Notes: generated by a model from the letters alone, not told the origin. Positions 18,315 to 27,646 are shown, numbered from the stretch's first letter. The stretch is 64,000 bases of DNA from CAVRQM01 sp963756975 (GCA_963756975.1 CAVWPS010000002.1:186001-250000); one strand, 5' to 3'. A program made the numbers and translations.

Positions 18315-18356
18315 GGGTTCGAGAGTAGGCGCGCCGGCCCTAACTCGCCAGGGCGC

Positions 18357-20048
18357 TCACGCGTCGCAGCCGGCTTCGCGCAGCACCGCTTCGACCGCTT
18401 CCGCCGGCACGTCCGGGTTCGTGAACGCCGCCCCGATGCCGCGCGCGAGGACGAAGTGCAGCTGGCCGTCGCGCATCTTCTTGTCGCGCGCCATCAGCCC
18501 GATCAGCCGTGACGCCGAGAAGCGGCGGTTCAGCATCGAGAGCTCCGCCGGCAGGCCGACCGAGGCGACATGCGCGACGACCCGGTCCGCCACCGCCGCG
18601 TCGCAGAACCCGAGTCGCGCCGACAGCCGGAACGCGAGGCCAAGGCCGACCGCCACCGCCTCCCCGTGCAGGATCGTGCCGTAGCCGAGGTCGGCTTCCA
18701 GCGCGTGGCCGAACGTGTGGCCTAGATTCAGCAGCGCGCGGCCACCGGACGGCCTCTCCTCCCGCTCATCGTCGCCGACGACACCCGCCTTGAACGCGCA
18801 GGCGGCGAAGATCGCCTCCGATTGCGCGTCGCGGCCCCCCGCCACCACCGCCGCCCCGTTCGCCTCGCACCACTCGTAGAACCCGGCATCGCCGATCAGG
18901 CCGGCTTTGACGATCTCGGCGTAACCGGCCCGCAGCTCTCGCACCGGCAGGCTCGCCAGCGTGTCCGTGTCGCACAGGACGGCGCGCGGCTGGTGGAACG
19001 CGCCGAGCAGGTTCTTGCCGTGCCGCGTGTTGATCCCGGTCTTGCCGCCGACCGAGCTGTCGACCTGGGCCAGCAGCGTGGTCGGGATTTGCACGAACGG
19101 CAGGCCGCGCAGCGTGGCCGCCGCCGCGAACCCGGCCAGGTCGCCGACCACGCCGCCACCGAGGGCGATCACCGCCGTCCGCCGCTCCACCTTTGCGTCG
19201 AGCAGCGCGTCCGTGACCGTCCCGAACATCGCGAGCGACTTGCTGGTCTCGCCGGCCGGCACGACGATCTCGGACACCTCGATGCCCGCGACCTCCAGCC
19301 CGCGCCGCAACGCTGGGAGGTGCAACGGTGCCACGGTCGAGTCGGTCACCACGATCGCGCGCCGCTGGTCGAGCGATTGCGCCAGCAGGCCGCCGGCGCG
19401 CGACAGCAGGCCGCCGCCGATCAGGACGTCGTACGGGCGCGACAGCTTGACGGTGAGCCGGCGCGGCGCCGTGTAGCCGAGCAGTGCCTCGAGCACGAGG
19501 CGGGTCGTGTGCTCGGCCGGCTCGTCACCGCAATCCACCGCGATGTCGGCCTCGGCGTAGAGCGGGTGGCGATGGGCCATCAGCTCGGTCAGGATGGTGG
19601 CCGGGTCGCCGCCGGCCAGCAGTGGCCGGTGGCCGCGCCCGGCCACGCGGCGCAGCAGGACCGGCAGCGTGCAGCGGAGCCAGATGCTGGTCGCCTCGGC
19701 ATGGATCGCGGCGCGGGTCGTCGCGTCCATGAACGCGCCGCCCCCGGTCGCGATCACGCCCGGTCCCTCGGCCAGCAGGCGGCGGATCACCCGGCGCTCG
19801 CCGTCGCGAAATTCGTGCTCGCCGAAGCGCGCGAACAGTTCGGCCACCGTCGAGCCGGCCGCCTGCTCGATCTCCGCGTCGGTGTCGCGGAACGGCAGCG
19901 AGAGGCGGGCGGCGAGCCGGCGTCCGATCGAGGTCTTGCCGGCCCCCATCATGCCGACCACCACGATCGGGCGATCGCGGGTTCGCGCCGGCACGGGCAG
20001 GTCGGCCTCGGCGATGTGGTCCGGAGCCCAGGGCAGGTTGCGTGACAT
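18357..20048 (-). CDS. aroKB: Bifunctional shikimate kinase / 3-dehydroquinate synthase (AroK-AroB fusion)
   Basis: 563 residues, two shikimate-pathway enzymes in one chain. Residues about 25-185 are shikimate kinase: P-loop GMMGAGKTS (32-40), DTDAEIEQAAG, EFRDGERRVI, TGGGAF. Residues about 190-563 are dehydroquinate synthase: GGVVGDLAGFAAAATLRGL, QIPTTLLAQVDSSVGGKTGIN, GYAEIVKAGLI, LNLGHTFGHALE, LHGEAVAVGL. In most bacteria aroK and aroB are adjacent genes. The kinase acts two steps after the synthase, so the fusion does not channel consecutive steps. The ATG at 20048 is preferred over one 18 bases earlier. The next gene rightwards is divergent. Confidence 0.95.
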   Translation of the reverse strand: MSRNLPWAPDHIAEADLPVPARTRDRPIVVVGMMGAGKTSIGRRLAARLSLPFRDTDAEIEQAAGSTVAELFARFGEHEFRDGERRVIRRLLAEGPGVIATGGGAFMDATTRAAIHAEATSIWLRCTLPVLLRRVAGRGHRPLLAGGDPATILTELMAHRHPLYAEADIAVDCGDEPAEHTTRLVLEALLGYTAPRRLTVKLSRPYDVLIGGGLLSRAGGLLAQSLDQRRAIVVTDSTVAPLHLPALRRGLEVAGIEVSEIVVPAGETSKSLAMFGTVTDALLDAKVERRTAVIALGGGVVGDLAGFAAAATLRGLPFVQIPTTLLAQVDSSVGGKTGINTRHGKNLLGAFHQPRAVLCDTDTLASLPVRELRAGYAEIVKAGLIGDAGFYEWCEANGAAVVAGGRDAQSEAIFAACAFKAGVVGDDEREERPSGGRALLNLGHTFGHALEADLGYGTILHGEAVAVGLGLAFRLSARLGFCDAAVADRVVAHVASVGLPAELSMLNRRFSASRLIGLMARDKKMRDGQLHFVLARGIGAAFTNPDVPAEAVEAVLREAGCDA

Positions 20049-20110
20049 GACCGCGAAGGCTAGCACAGCCGGGCCGGCCGACCAGGGCGGGCAAGGGTTG
20101 GGGACCGCCG

Positions 20111-20251
20111 TTGCGCCGCCTGTTGCTGATCGTGCTGCTGCTCGGGTTCACCATCTTCGCCGTCGGCATGGTGGTGCTTGGGGCCTTCCCGCCCGACCCC
20201 CATGTGACGGCCGTGCAGAAGGTGCTGCCGAACGACCGGTTCGGAAAGTGA
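20111..20251 (+). CDS. Small one-helix membrane protein, unknown
   Basis: 46 residues from a TTG. LRRLLLIVLLLGFTIFAVGM is a strong transmembrane segment with positive N-terminus; a short outer part ends PNDRFGK. No clear Shine-Dalgarno. It is divergent from aroKB and six bases before the next TA pair. The hydrophobic reading and clean ends make it credible. Confidence 0.5.
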   Translation: MRRLLLIVLLLGFTIFAVGMVVLGAFPPDPHVTAVQKVLPNDRFGK

Positions 20252-20257
20252 GGGCAA

Positions 20258-20512
20258 ATGGCCAGGATCAGTACGCTCGAGTTCGACTCAAACGGAGAGA
20301 AGACCAGGGCGGCGGCGAAGACCGGCCCTGTGATCGTTACGGAAAACGAGCGGCCTAGCTTCGTCTTGCTGAATTTCGAGGACTACGAGCGGCTGATTAC
20401 CGGGCACCGGACAATGGGCGAGATGCTCTACATGCCTGGTCTGGCCGACATCGACTTTGACCTCCCTGAGCGGGGCGGCGCCAATCGGGAAACCAAGCGC
20501 GACCCGGAGTAA
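20258..20512 (+). CDS. Phd/YefM-like antitoxin
   Basis: 84 residues. The N-terminal half (STLEFDSNGEKTRAAAKTGPV, TENERPSFVLLNFEDYERL) matches Phd/YefM antitoxins, which dimerise on DNA and autorepress; the C-terminal half would bind the toxin. GAGG is five bases before the ATG. Its TAA shares a base with the toxin ATG (TAATG). Confidence 0.85.
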   Translation: MARISTLEFDSNGEKTRAAAKTGPVIVTENERPSFVLLNFEDYERLITGHRTMGEMLYMPGLADIDFDLPERGGANRETKRDPE

Positions 20513-20932
20513 TGTTCCTGCTCGACACCAACGTCGTCTCGGAGCTTAGGAAAGTAGCGATTGGACGGTGCGATCCGCGAGTGGCGGCCTGGGAGGCGAC
20601 AATCGATCCCAAGCGCTTATGTCGTTTCGGTGATCACGATCATGGAGCTTGAGCAAGGCACGTTGTCGCTCGAGCGACGCGATCCCGTGCAGGGGCGAAT
20701 GCTCCGAACCTGGATCGAGAAGGTCGTCGTCCCGGAGTTTGCCGACCGCGTTCTTCTCATCGACGCGACGATAGCCAGACGGTGCGCGTCGCTGCACATT
20801 CCCAATCCCCGGCCCGATCGAGACGCGCTGATCGCCGCTACCGCGTTGGTCCACGACATGGCCGTCGTCACCCGCAATGTCCGCGACTTCGCCGGCACCG
20901 GGGTCCGGGTCGTCGATCCCTGGCAGCCGTGA
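20512..20932 (+). CDS. vapC: VapC-type PIN toxin, reading frame broken near 20601
   Basis: PIN-domain RNase of about 139 residues after correction. MFLLDTNVVSELRK carries the first metal Asp; ITIMELEQG the conserved Glu; DALIAATALVHDMAVVTRNVRDF the last Asp cluster. The first 30 residues and the rest lie in different frames; one base too many around caatcgat (20599-20606) explains it and the span is 3n+1. If the indel were real the toxin would be dead. The TGA shares a base with the recombinase ATG. Confidence 0.82.
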
Positions 20933-21793
20933 TGGACCGCCACACCGAGGCGTTCCTCGAGATGCAGGCGGCCGAGCGCGGGGCCGCGCGTAACACGCTC
21001 GACGCCTACGCGAGCGACCTGGAGCACGCCGCCGCCGCGATGCGCCGTTCGCCCGCAATGGCCGACGCGGACGACCTCCGGCGTTTTCTGGCCGCCATGG
21101 CCGCCGAAGGGCTGGCGCCCCGAACCGTCGCCCGGCGATTGTCGGCGTTGCGCCAATTCTATCGTTTCCTGCTGCGCGACGGCGTGCGCGAGGACGACCC
21201 GACCGAGTTGCTGCAGACGCCGCGCCCGCGCACCCGCCTGCCCCGGCTGCTGTCCGAGGCGGAGGTCGATGCGCTTGCTCGCTTCGGTCGAGACACCGCT
21301 GGAGCGGGCGGCGCTCGAAATCCTGTACGCGACCGGGATGCGGGTCAGCGAGGTGCTGGCGCTGCCCGCGAGCGCGCTGGCGGGCGATGCGGCGCTGCTG
21401 ATCGTGCGGGGCAAGGGATCGAAGGAGCGGATCGTGCCGCTGTCGGACGCGGCGCGGCATGCGGCGGCCCTTCTGCGCGCCGAGTCGGACAAGCCGCGCT
21501 GGCTGTTCCCCGGCCGCGATCCGCGCCACGCGATGACGCGGCAGGGATTCGCGATCATGCTGAAACGGCTGGCACCGCGCGCCGGACTCGATCCCGCGCG
21601 ACTGTCGCCCCACGTGCTGCGCCACTCGTTCGCGAGCCACATGCTGGCGCGCGGCGCCGATCTGCGAAGCCTGCAACTGCTGCTCGGTCACGCCGACATC
21701 GCGACCACGCAAATCTACACGCATGTCTTGGCCGAACGGCTGCAACGGCTGGTCGAGGCGCATCACCCCCTTGCCTCTGCCGCTGGGGGCTGA
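20932..21793 (+). CDS. xerD: Tyrosine recombinase XerC/XerD, reading frame broken near 21275
   Basis: Chromosome-dimer resolution recombinase, 286 residues after correction. The SAM-like N-terminal domain (NTLDAYASDLEHAAAAM, RRLSALRQFYRFLLRDG) and catalytic domain (YATGMRVSEVL, GKGSKERIVPL, HVLRHSFASHML, LGHADIATTQIYTH) are complete, with the R-K-HxxR-H-Y set visible. Between LLSEAEVDA and LLASVETPLE the frame shifts at gcgcttgctc; removing one base restores it, and 862 bases is 3n+1. Whether it is XerC or XerD cannot be told for certain. accA follows 32 bases later. Confidence 0.88.
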
Positions 21794-21825
21794 CCGGCGG
21801 GGCGGCAACTGCTACCTGCGCGCGG

Positions 21826-22803
21826 ATGCGCTATTACCTCGACTTCGAGAAACCGGTCGCCGACCTCGAAACCAAGATCGACGAGCTCCGGCAGATGGCC
21901 GACGGCATGGCGGATAATTCCGAGCCGGGCGGCTTGGACATCGCCGACGAGGTCGCCCAGCTCACCGTCAAGGCCGAGGAGCAACTGCGGGCGACGTATT
22001 CGAAGCTGACCGCGTGGCAGAAGGCGCAGGTCGCGCGCCACCCGGAGCGGCCGAAGGCGGGGGAGTACGTGGCCGGCCTGATCACCGAATTCACGCCGCT
22101 GGCCGGCGACCGCGCCTTCGCCGACGACGCCGCGGTGATCGGCGGGCTGGGGCGGTTTCGCGGCCGCGCGGTGGTCGTGCTCGGCACCGAGAAGGGGCAC
22201 GACACCGACACCCGCGTGGCGCACAATTTCGGCATGGCGCGGCCGGAGGGCTATCGCAAGGCACGCCGGCTGATCGAACTGGCGGGGCGGTTCGGGCTGC
22301 CGGTGCTGACGTTCGTCGACACCTCCGGCGCGTTTCCGGGGATCGAGGCGGAGGCGCGCGGCCAAGCCGAGGCGATCGCGCGATCGATCGAGGCATGCCT
22401 CGACGCGCCGGTGCCGGTGATCGCGACCATCATCGGCGAAGGCGGCTCGGGCGGCGCGATCGCGCTCGCGGCCGGCGACGCGATCGTGATGCTGGAGCAC
22501 GCGATCTATTCGGTGATCTCGCCCGAGGGCTGTGCCGCGATCCTGTGGAAGGACGCCGCGCAGGCCCCGGCGGCGGCGGAAGCGCTCCGGCTGACGGCCG
22601 ACGACCTGAAGCGGCTGAAACTGATCGACGTGATCGTGGCCGAGCCGCTGGGCGGGGCCCACCGTGGAGCGGCCGAGACGATCCAGGCCGTGGGGGATGC
22701 GATCGCGGCGGCCTTGGTGCCGTTGCTGCCACTCGACGCGGCGACGCTGAAGGCTCGCCGGGCGGAGAAGTTTCTGGAGATGGGCCGGGAGACGATCGTC
22801 TAG
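21826..22803 (+). CDS. accA: Acetyl-CoA carboxylase carboxyltransferase subunit alpha
   Basis: 325 residues, the normal AccA length. Transfers carboxyl from carboxybiotin to acetyl-CoA with AccD, giving malonyl-CoA for fatty acid synthesis. Landmarks are YYLDFEKPVADLETKIDEL, GEKGHDTDTRVAHNFGMARPEGYRKA-type core (22190-22260), FVDTSGAFPGIEAEARGQAE, GEGGSGGAIALAAGD and SPEGCAAILWKD. Encoded just after the Xer recombinase on the same strand; convergent with the large glycosyltransferase. Confidence 0.96.
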   Translation: MRYYLDFEKPVADLETKIDELRQMADGMADNSEPGGLDIADEVAQLTVKAEEQLRATYSKLTAWQKAQVARHPERPKAGEYVAGLITEFTPLAGDRAFADDAAVIGGLGRFRGRAVVVLGTEKGHDTDTRVAHNFGMARPEGYRKARRLIELAGRFGLPVLTFVDTSGAFPGIEAEARGQAEAIARSIEACLDAPVPVIATIIGEGGSGGAIALAAGDAIVMLEHAIYSVISPEGCAAILWKDAAQAPAAAEALRLTADDLKRLKLIDVIVAEPLGGAHRGAAETIQAVGDAIAAALVPLLPLDAATLKARRAEKFLEMGRETIV

Positions 22804-22808
22804 ACGAG

Positions 22809-25800
22809 CTAGGCAAACACCCGCGAGAGGATCCCGGCCAGGCGCTCGCGGTAAATGTGCGGCGCGTTTTCTTGCCGGATCCGGTTCAGGGCGTTCCGCT
22901 GCATCCGCGTCCAGCTGTATTCGTTGAAATACAGGTCGACGATCGCATCCGCGAACTCCCGCGCATTGCCGACCCGGGCGGACGCGATGTCTTCGCCTTC
23001 GGTCCAGCCGACCTGACGGCAGAGCAGCGACGACGCCACGATCGGCACGCCGTTCGCCGCCGCCTCATGGACCTTGTACGGCACGCCGCCGGCGAACCGC
23101 GTCGGCGCCACGACCAGCCTGTGCCGGTCGTACAGCGCCGCCAGATCGTCGACCCGGCCGATCGTGCGCACCCGCCTGTTGCGGCGGAGCATGCTGAGGT
23201 CGATCGTGCTGCTGATGTTGCCGGCGACCGTGAACTCCACGTCCGTCGGCAGCATGCCGTCGAGCAGCGGCAGGACCTCGGCGCTGAACCACGAGAGCGC
23301 GTCGAGGTTCGGCGATGACGAGTCCGGGATGGACGCCAGGAACAGCATCCCGGCCCGGCCCGACCAGCCGGGCGCGTCGTCGCGGGCGATCTGCATGTGG
23401 CCGAGAATGTCGACGCCGTGAAACCCGACACCGCGGATCAGCTCGGCGTCGACCTCGTTGACGGCGACGATCCGCTGGCTGACGAACGCGCTCTGCAACT
23501 CATCGCGGACCATATCCTCGACCGGCCGCGCGGTGTGGCCGCGCGGCACGCCGAGCGCGGTGTCCCGCGCGGCGTTGCGGGCGGCCGCGATCGCTTCGGT
23601 GTCGAGCACGACCCGGGTGGTCGGCAGCGACGCCGCGCACCGGGCGAGCACCGGGGTCAGCCGGTCGGCGTTGTGCGTGCGCGCGATCCACACCGCGTCG
23701 AAATAGCCGGCGCGCGCGGTGACGAACGCCTCCAAATCCGGCAGCTCGCGGTCGTAGATCACCTCGACCGTGTCGGGGAACGACTGGAACACGGTCGCGA
23801 TCGTCTCGGTCGGGCGGTAGATCGGGTACAGCGTGACGTGATACCCGAGGCCCGCCATCGCGTGGACGATGTCGTTCGAGCGGGTGAAGCCCGAGCCGAG
23901 ATGGCGGAACGGCAGCCGGTCCTCGATGAACAGGATCCGCTTTTGCCCCGGTGCCACCGCCCGCGCGGCGGTCTCCAGCGCCGGCACGTTGAAGCTTTTG
24001 CGGCGAAGGTACTCCGCGTTCTTGCGGCGGAAGATCGGATGGTTGCGTTCCATCATCCCGCCCGACACGGCGGTGTTGGTCGATCCGTATTCGTAGTGGA
24101 TCACGCAGACGGTCGGGTCGTAGACGGTGGTGAAGCCCATCTCGTGCATGCGGACGCAGAGGTCCGCCTCCTCGAAATAGGCCGGACTGTAATCGGCGTC
24201 GAAGCCGCCGAGCCGGCGCAGCACGGCGGTCTTGCACAGCAGGAACGCGGCCGAGCAGAAATCCACGACGCGGACGAAATTGGCTTCCGGCAGGTTCGGG
24301 TCGGCGTTGCGGAGGTATCCGGTCGCCCAGCCGTCGCGCCAGATGATCGAGCCCGCTTCCTGCAGTTTGCCATGGGTGCGGATGATCTTGCCGCCGACGC
24401 TGCCGATCGTGTCGGACGACCACAGCCGTTGGTGCGCGCTGTCGAGCGCGCCCGGCAGCAACTGAACGTCGTTGTTCAGGTACAGCATGCTCTCGGCGCG
24501 CACGCGGTCCAGCCCGGCGTTGCAGGCGTCGACGAAACCGGAATTGTGTCTGTAGCGGATGACGTCGAGACCGCGGACGAAATCCTCGATCCGGCGGATG
24601 TCGTCGCGCGATCCGTTGTCGATCAGGACCACCTGCAGCGCGCCCGCGTAGTTGGCGCGAAGCGAGGCCAGCGTCGCCATGGTGAACGCGAACCTGTTGC
24701 GGCAGACGATCACGGCGGTGATCGCGGGTACGCCGTCGTAGCTGAAATCGAGCGGGTGGCGGGTCAGCGCCGGCAGCATGTTCTCGCAAGTCATGACATA
24801 CAGCTTCTGGCTCTCGCGCTCGGCGACTTCCAGGCCGCCGGGCGTGACGGGCGCCTTGCCGCCGCTGCTCTCGTAATGGGCGAAAGCGTCGCGGACATGC
24901 CCCTGCTCGATGTCGGTCTGGACCGAGACGGAGCGGAAATAGTCCTGCAAGTCGATCGTGTTGAGCGGGCTGCGCCGCTCGATCGCGCCATAGCGGGTGA
25001 AATGGTCGAAGGCGTTCCTGATTTCCCCGCTGTCGAGCGTCGCGCGGATGTCCGGATAGAGGTCGCGGTAATAGGTTTCGGAAAAGTGCTGGCCAGGGTC
25101 GAACGCGGCCGGCCGGTCGTTGCTCAAGTAGTGTTCGAGCGCGCACGACCACCGGCCGGCGTCGATCTCGGCCGCGACCTCCGGATAGGTGTTCAGGTAC
25201 CAGACGGGATCGAAATACCAGGACAGCCGATGCGTCGAGCCGACGCGGCGGTTGCCGGTCAGGAAACGCCGGTATTCGCCGGCATCGTCGATTTGGCCCG
25301 GAGCGCGCAACGCCGCGTCGCGGTGCATGGCGGGGTTGAACAGCAGGTGGCCGCTGCGCCACTGCCGGTCCCCGGCGCGGATATAGTGATCGTAGCCGTT
25401 GGCATACCGGCCTTCGGCCAGCAGGTCGGCGGTGAGATCGGGGTATTCCGCCAGGTAGAACGTCTCGGAGAACAGCCAGTGCGGCGAGCGGTTCTGGTGC
25501 CCGGTGAGGCCGTAATGCTCGAACCCCGACGCGAACGTCCCGCCGCGCACCGCCCGCGCCACGTCCGGGTAGGCCGCCAGATACCAGCGTTCGTCGAAGA
25601 ACGGGTTGGGGTTGTGGCCGAGCCTGGCGCCCTCCGAGAGATAGAATGCCTCGATCGACTGCGGCGTGGGCTCGACGTCGCGAAGCTCGGGCCTATACAT
25701 CCGCGCGTACCATTCGACATCCAGTCCCGCCCAGGCCGGTCCCGAAGAAGCCGGTCCCGCTGGTGCCGGTCCCGTTGACGCCGGTGCCGTTGACGCCGGT

Positions 25801-26009
25801 GCCGCTGAAGCCGGTGCGGATGGAGCAGGCCCAGTTGGGGCGGGTCCAGTTGTGGCAGGGTCCGCTGGGGCCGGGTCCGCTGGGGCCGGGTTCGCCGGGG
25901 ACAAGGCGGGCTGGCATGCGCCCGCTCGGGATCGGCCGGCCTTGCCCGATCCCGCCGAGGCCGATGCCGCCAAGTCCGGCATGAGATCCTTGGAGGCTTC
26001 GTCCGACAT
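22809..26009 (-). CDS. Large bimodular glycosyltransferase with YPDV-type repeats
   Basis: 1066 residues in one frame. Residues 1-95 are a Pro/Ala/Gly-Thr-Ser low-complexity leader. Residues about 99-380 hold five to six degenerate repeats of about 55-60 residues with core WYLAAYPDV...A...G...F.HY...G...R. Residues about 426-660 are a GT2 domain: VIVCRNRFAFTMATLASLRA, IDNGSRDD, YLNNDVQLLPGA (DxD-like), FEEADLCVRMHEMGF. Residues about 685-1066 are GT4-like: FIEDRLPFRHLGSGFTR, then APTRFAGGVPYKVHEAAANG. Such proteins build or extend surface polysaccharide; two catalytic modules suggest two linkages. Start chosen at the only reasonable ATG. Confidence 0.88.
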   Translation of the reverse strand: MSDEASKDLMPDLAASASAGSGKAGRSRAGACQPALSPANPAPADPAPADPATTGPAPTGPAPSAPASAAPASTAPASTGPAPAGPASSGPAWAGLDVEWYARMYRPELRDVEPTPQSIEAFYLSEGARLGHNPNPFFDERWYLAAYPDVARAVRGGTFASGFEHYGLTGHQNRSPHWLFSETFYLAEYPDLTADLLAEGRYANGYDHYIRAGDRQWRSGHLLFNPAMHRDAALRAPGQIDDAGEYRRFLTGNRRVGSTHRLSWYFDPVWYLNTYPEVAAEIDAGRWSCALEHYLSNDRPAAFDPGQHFSETYYRDLYPDIRATLDSGEIRNAFDHFTRYGAIERRSPLNTIDLQDYFRSVSVQTDIEQGHVRDAFAHYESSGGKAPVTPGGLEVAERESQKLYVMTCENMLPALTRHPLDFSYDGVPAITAVIVCRNRFAFTMATLASLRANYAGALQVVLIDNGSRDDIRRIEDFVRGLDVIRYRHNSGFVDACNAGLDRVRAESMLYLNNDVQLLPGALDSAHQRLWSSDTIGSVGGKIIRTHGKLQEAGSIIWRDGWATGYLRNADPNLPEANFVRVVDFCSAAFLLCKTAVLRRLGGFDADYSPAYFEEADLCVRMHEMGFTTVYDPTVCVIHYEYGSTNTAVSGGMMERNHPIFRRKNAEYLRRKSFNVPALETAARAVAPGQKRILFIEDRLPFRHLGSGFTRSNDIVHAMAGLGYHVTLYPIYRPTETIATVFQSFPDTVEVIYDRELPDLEAFVTARAGYFDAVWIARTHNADRLTPVLARCAASLPTTRVVLDTEAIAAARNAARDTALGVPRGHTARPVEDMVRDELQSAFVSQRIVAVNEVDAELIRGVGFHGVDILGHMQIARDDAPGWSGRAGMLFLASIPDSSSPNLDALSWFSAEVLPLLDGMLPTDVEFTVAGNISSTIDLSMLRRNRRVRTIGRVDDLAALYDRHRLVVAPTRFAGGVPYKVHEAAANGVPIVASSLLCRQVGWTEGEDIASARVGNAREFADAIVDLYFNEYSWTRMQRNALNRIRQENAPHIYRERLAGILSRVFA
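25730..25900 (-). repeat. Low-complexity coding repeat in glycosyltransferase leader
   Basis: Short degenerate units of about 15 bases (forms of gccggtcccgctgg) encode Pro-Ala-Ser/Thr/Asp-Gly runs. It is coding repeat, not a CRISPR or intergenic element. Such units change copy number readily by slippage. Confidence 0.7.
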
Positions 26010-26129
26010 AGGCGCTTCCTAAAATCCCGATCGAGGCAGCCGTGACAGTGTGCTGGTAACGACTCCCGCGTTCAAGGTGCGCTCCGGCCGGAGTGATGAA
26101 CGCAGCATTTGAAAGATGCGGTCCCGCCG

Positions 26130-27113
26130 TTAAAACGGCGTAGCTTTGTTGAACAACTCGGGCGGCGCTTCCGGGAGTTCCGCCGCGTCCTCGAAATCCA
26201 GGCTTGCTTCGTCCTCGAACTCGTCCGGTTCGACGTCGCTGATCAGCCGCATGTCGACGATCGTGCGCCCCAGCTCGTCGGTGCTGACGGCGTCGGCGTA
26301 GCGCGTGCCGAACAGCACCTGATCCGCGCCCCAATCGAGCATCGTGTGGATCGCGGTCGCCAGGACGGGGTCCCGCGCCTCGATCGTCGCGTAGATCCGG
26401 ACCACCTTCGCGGCGATGTCGTCCCGCGTCAGGCCGTACAGCGGGCTCGCCTCGTCGACCCGGTGCATCAGCGTCCAGGTCAGCCCGAAATTGGCGATGC
26501 GCGTGCGGATCAGCGGCAGGTCGACCGACGGCCGGAACAGCCGCCCCTCGGCCGTGTAGATCGAGACGGTGGCGGAGAGCTGCGCCCGCGCGTCGACCAG
26601 GGGGGTGGTGCGGCCGTTGCCGACCCGGACCATCAGCGTCATCGCGCCGTCGTGGCGGGCGACGACGATCGACTTGGCCGCGACCACGACCGCACGGGGG
26701 CGCGAGAAGCGGACGAAGATCAGGCCGGTGACGATGGCGGTGAACAACACGCCGAGCACGATCTCGACCGCCGATACGACGTGGCCGTAGACCGATTGCG
26801 GCGCCATGACGCCGTAGCCGACGGTCGCCAGGGTTTCGAGGCTGAACGAGAAGGCGAGCAGGAACGAGCCGGGCGGGAGGTTGGCGATGCTGCCGGGGGC
26901 GAGCATGTACAACGTCGCGAACAGCGCGTTGAGGATGAGCTCGGCGGCGACGAACGCGGCCACGAAATGGCCCCAGCTCAATCCGACCAGGAAGTGATAC
27001 GGGTCGCGCCAGTCCCAGCGGTCGACGCCCTTCTTGGTCAGCTCGAACGCGCCGACCCGCACCGTCATCGCGCGGTAGCGGCGGTCCTGCACCTGTCGCT
27101 GCAGCAGGTTCAT
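26130..27113 (-). CDS. Inward-rectifier-type potassium channel (KirBac-like)
   Basis: 327 residues. Slide helix and TM1 (DPYHFLVGLSWGHFVAAFVAAEL), pore helix, selectivity filter TVGYG (97-101), TM2 (EIVLGVLFTAIVTGLIFVRFSRP), then a cytoplasmic immunoglobulin-like domain (FSRPRAVVVAAKSIV...RVGNGR...LIRTRIANFGLTWTLMH) as in KirBac. It should pass K+ through the inner membrane. Its ATG overlaps the TGA of the Smr gene (ATGA), so the two are made together; a functional link is not obvious. The end of the gene forms a short palindrome across the TAA. Confidence 0.92.
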   Translation of the reverse strand: MNLLQRQVQDRRYRAMTVRVGAFELTKKGVDRWDWRDPYHFLVGLSWGHFVAAFVAAELILNALFATLYMLAPGSIANLPPGSFLLAFSFSLETLATVGYGVMAPQSVYGHVVSAVEIVLGVLFTAIVTGLIFVRFSRPRAVVVAAKSIVVARHDGAMTLMVRVGNGRTTPLVDARAQLSATVSIYTAEGRLFRPSVDLPLIRTRIANFGLTWTLMHRVDEASPLYGLTRDDIAAKVVRIYATIEARDPVLATAIHTMLDWGADQVLFGTRYADAVSTDELGRTIVDMRLISDVEPDEFEDEASLDFEDAAELPEAPPELFNKATPF

Positions 27114-27646
27114 CGGCGCGGCCGGCGCAGCAGCACCCGCACCGACCCGGCGTTGCCGGCGTGCGGGTGGGTGGCGGCCAGCACCAGCGGGCGCAGTGCC
27201 GGCAGGTTGAGCCAGGTCGGCAGCTCGCGCCGCAACACGCCGCCCGCCTCCCCGGTGCCCAGCCCGGTGATGATCTCGACCACCCGGACGCGGTCCGCGT
27301 GCGCGTCGGCGAGGAAGTCGTGCAACGCGGTGAACGCGCGCTGCGCGGTGCGGCCGTGCAGGTCGAGCGTGCGGCCGGGCGGGAGCTTGCCCGCGCGAAG
27401 CCGGTTCCAGCTCGACGTGTCGAGGCCGCCGGGGTTGGTGCCGATGTCGAGCGGTGCCGCCCGGGCATGACGTTTGGCGGCCAAGTGCCGGGCCGCCGGC
27501 CCGTCGGCGGCGCGGATCGCGACCGGGTCCGGAGCCGGCGGCGGCGGCACCGCGACACCGGGCAGCGGCCGCACGAGCGTCACGTAGGACGACCATTCGT
27601 TCCGGTCGGCCTCGGTCAGCGCCTTGCGTCGCGAGAGGGTTCGCAT
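27110..27646 (-). CDS. Smr-domain protein
   Basis: 178 residues. The N-terminal 85 residues are charged and Pro/Ala-rich; the C-terminal Smr domain has TLDLHGRTAQRAFTALHDF, VEIITGLGTGEAGGVL and a C-terminal LAATHPHAGNAGSVRVLL. The LDxHG and TGxG motifs belong to the MutS2-tail nuclease family. Free-standing Smr proteins of this type act on DNA or RNA; the target is unknown. First gene of a two-gene unit with the K+ channel. Confidence 0.88.
   Translation of the reverse strand: MRTLSRRKALTEADRNEWSSYVTLVRPLPGVAVPPPPAPDPVAIRAADGPAARHLAAKRHARAAPLDIGTNPGGLDTSSWNRLRAGKLPPGRTLDLHGRTAQRAFTALHDFLADAHADRVRVVEIITGLGTGEAGGVLRRELPTWLNLPALRPLVLAATHPHAGNAGSVRVLLRRPRR

Noticed and set aside
23397..25778. 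793-codon open frame on the + strand
   Set aside because: It is antisense to the large glycosyltransferase, whose motifs are clear. Long antisense frames are expected at this GC content; others at 8990-11143, 14939-17230 and 28229-30013 are rejected for the same reason.
25730..25900. Tandem repeat as a regulatory or CRISPR element
   Set aside because: It is in-frame coding sequence for the Pro/Ala leader of the large glycosyltransferase.
26120..26145. Rho-independent terminator at the end of the K+ channel gene
   Set aside because: The palindrome gccgttttaacggc is short, spans the stop codon and lacks a following U-run.
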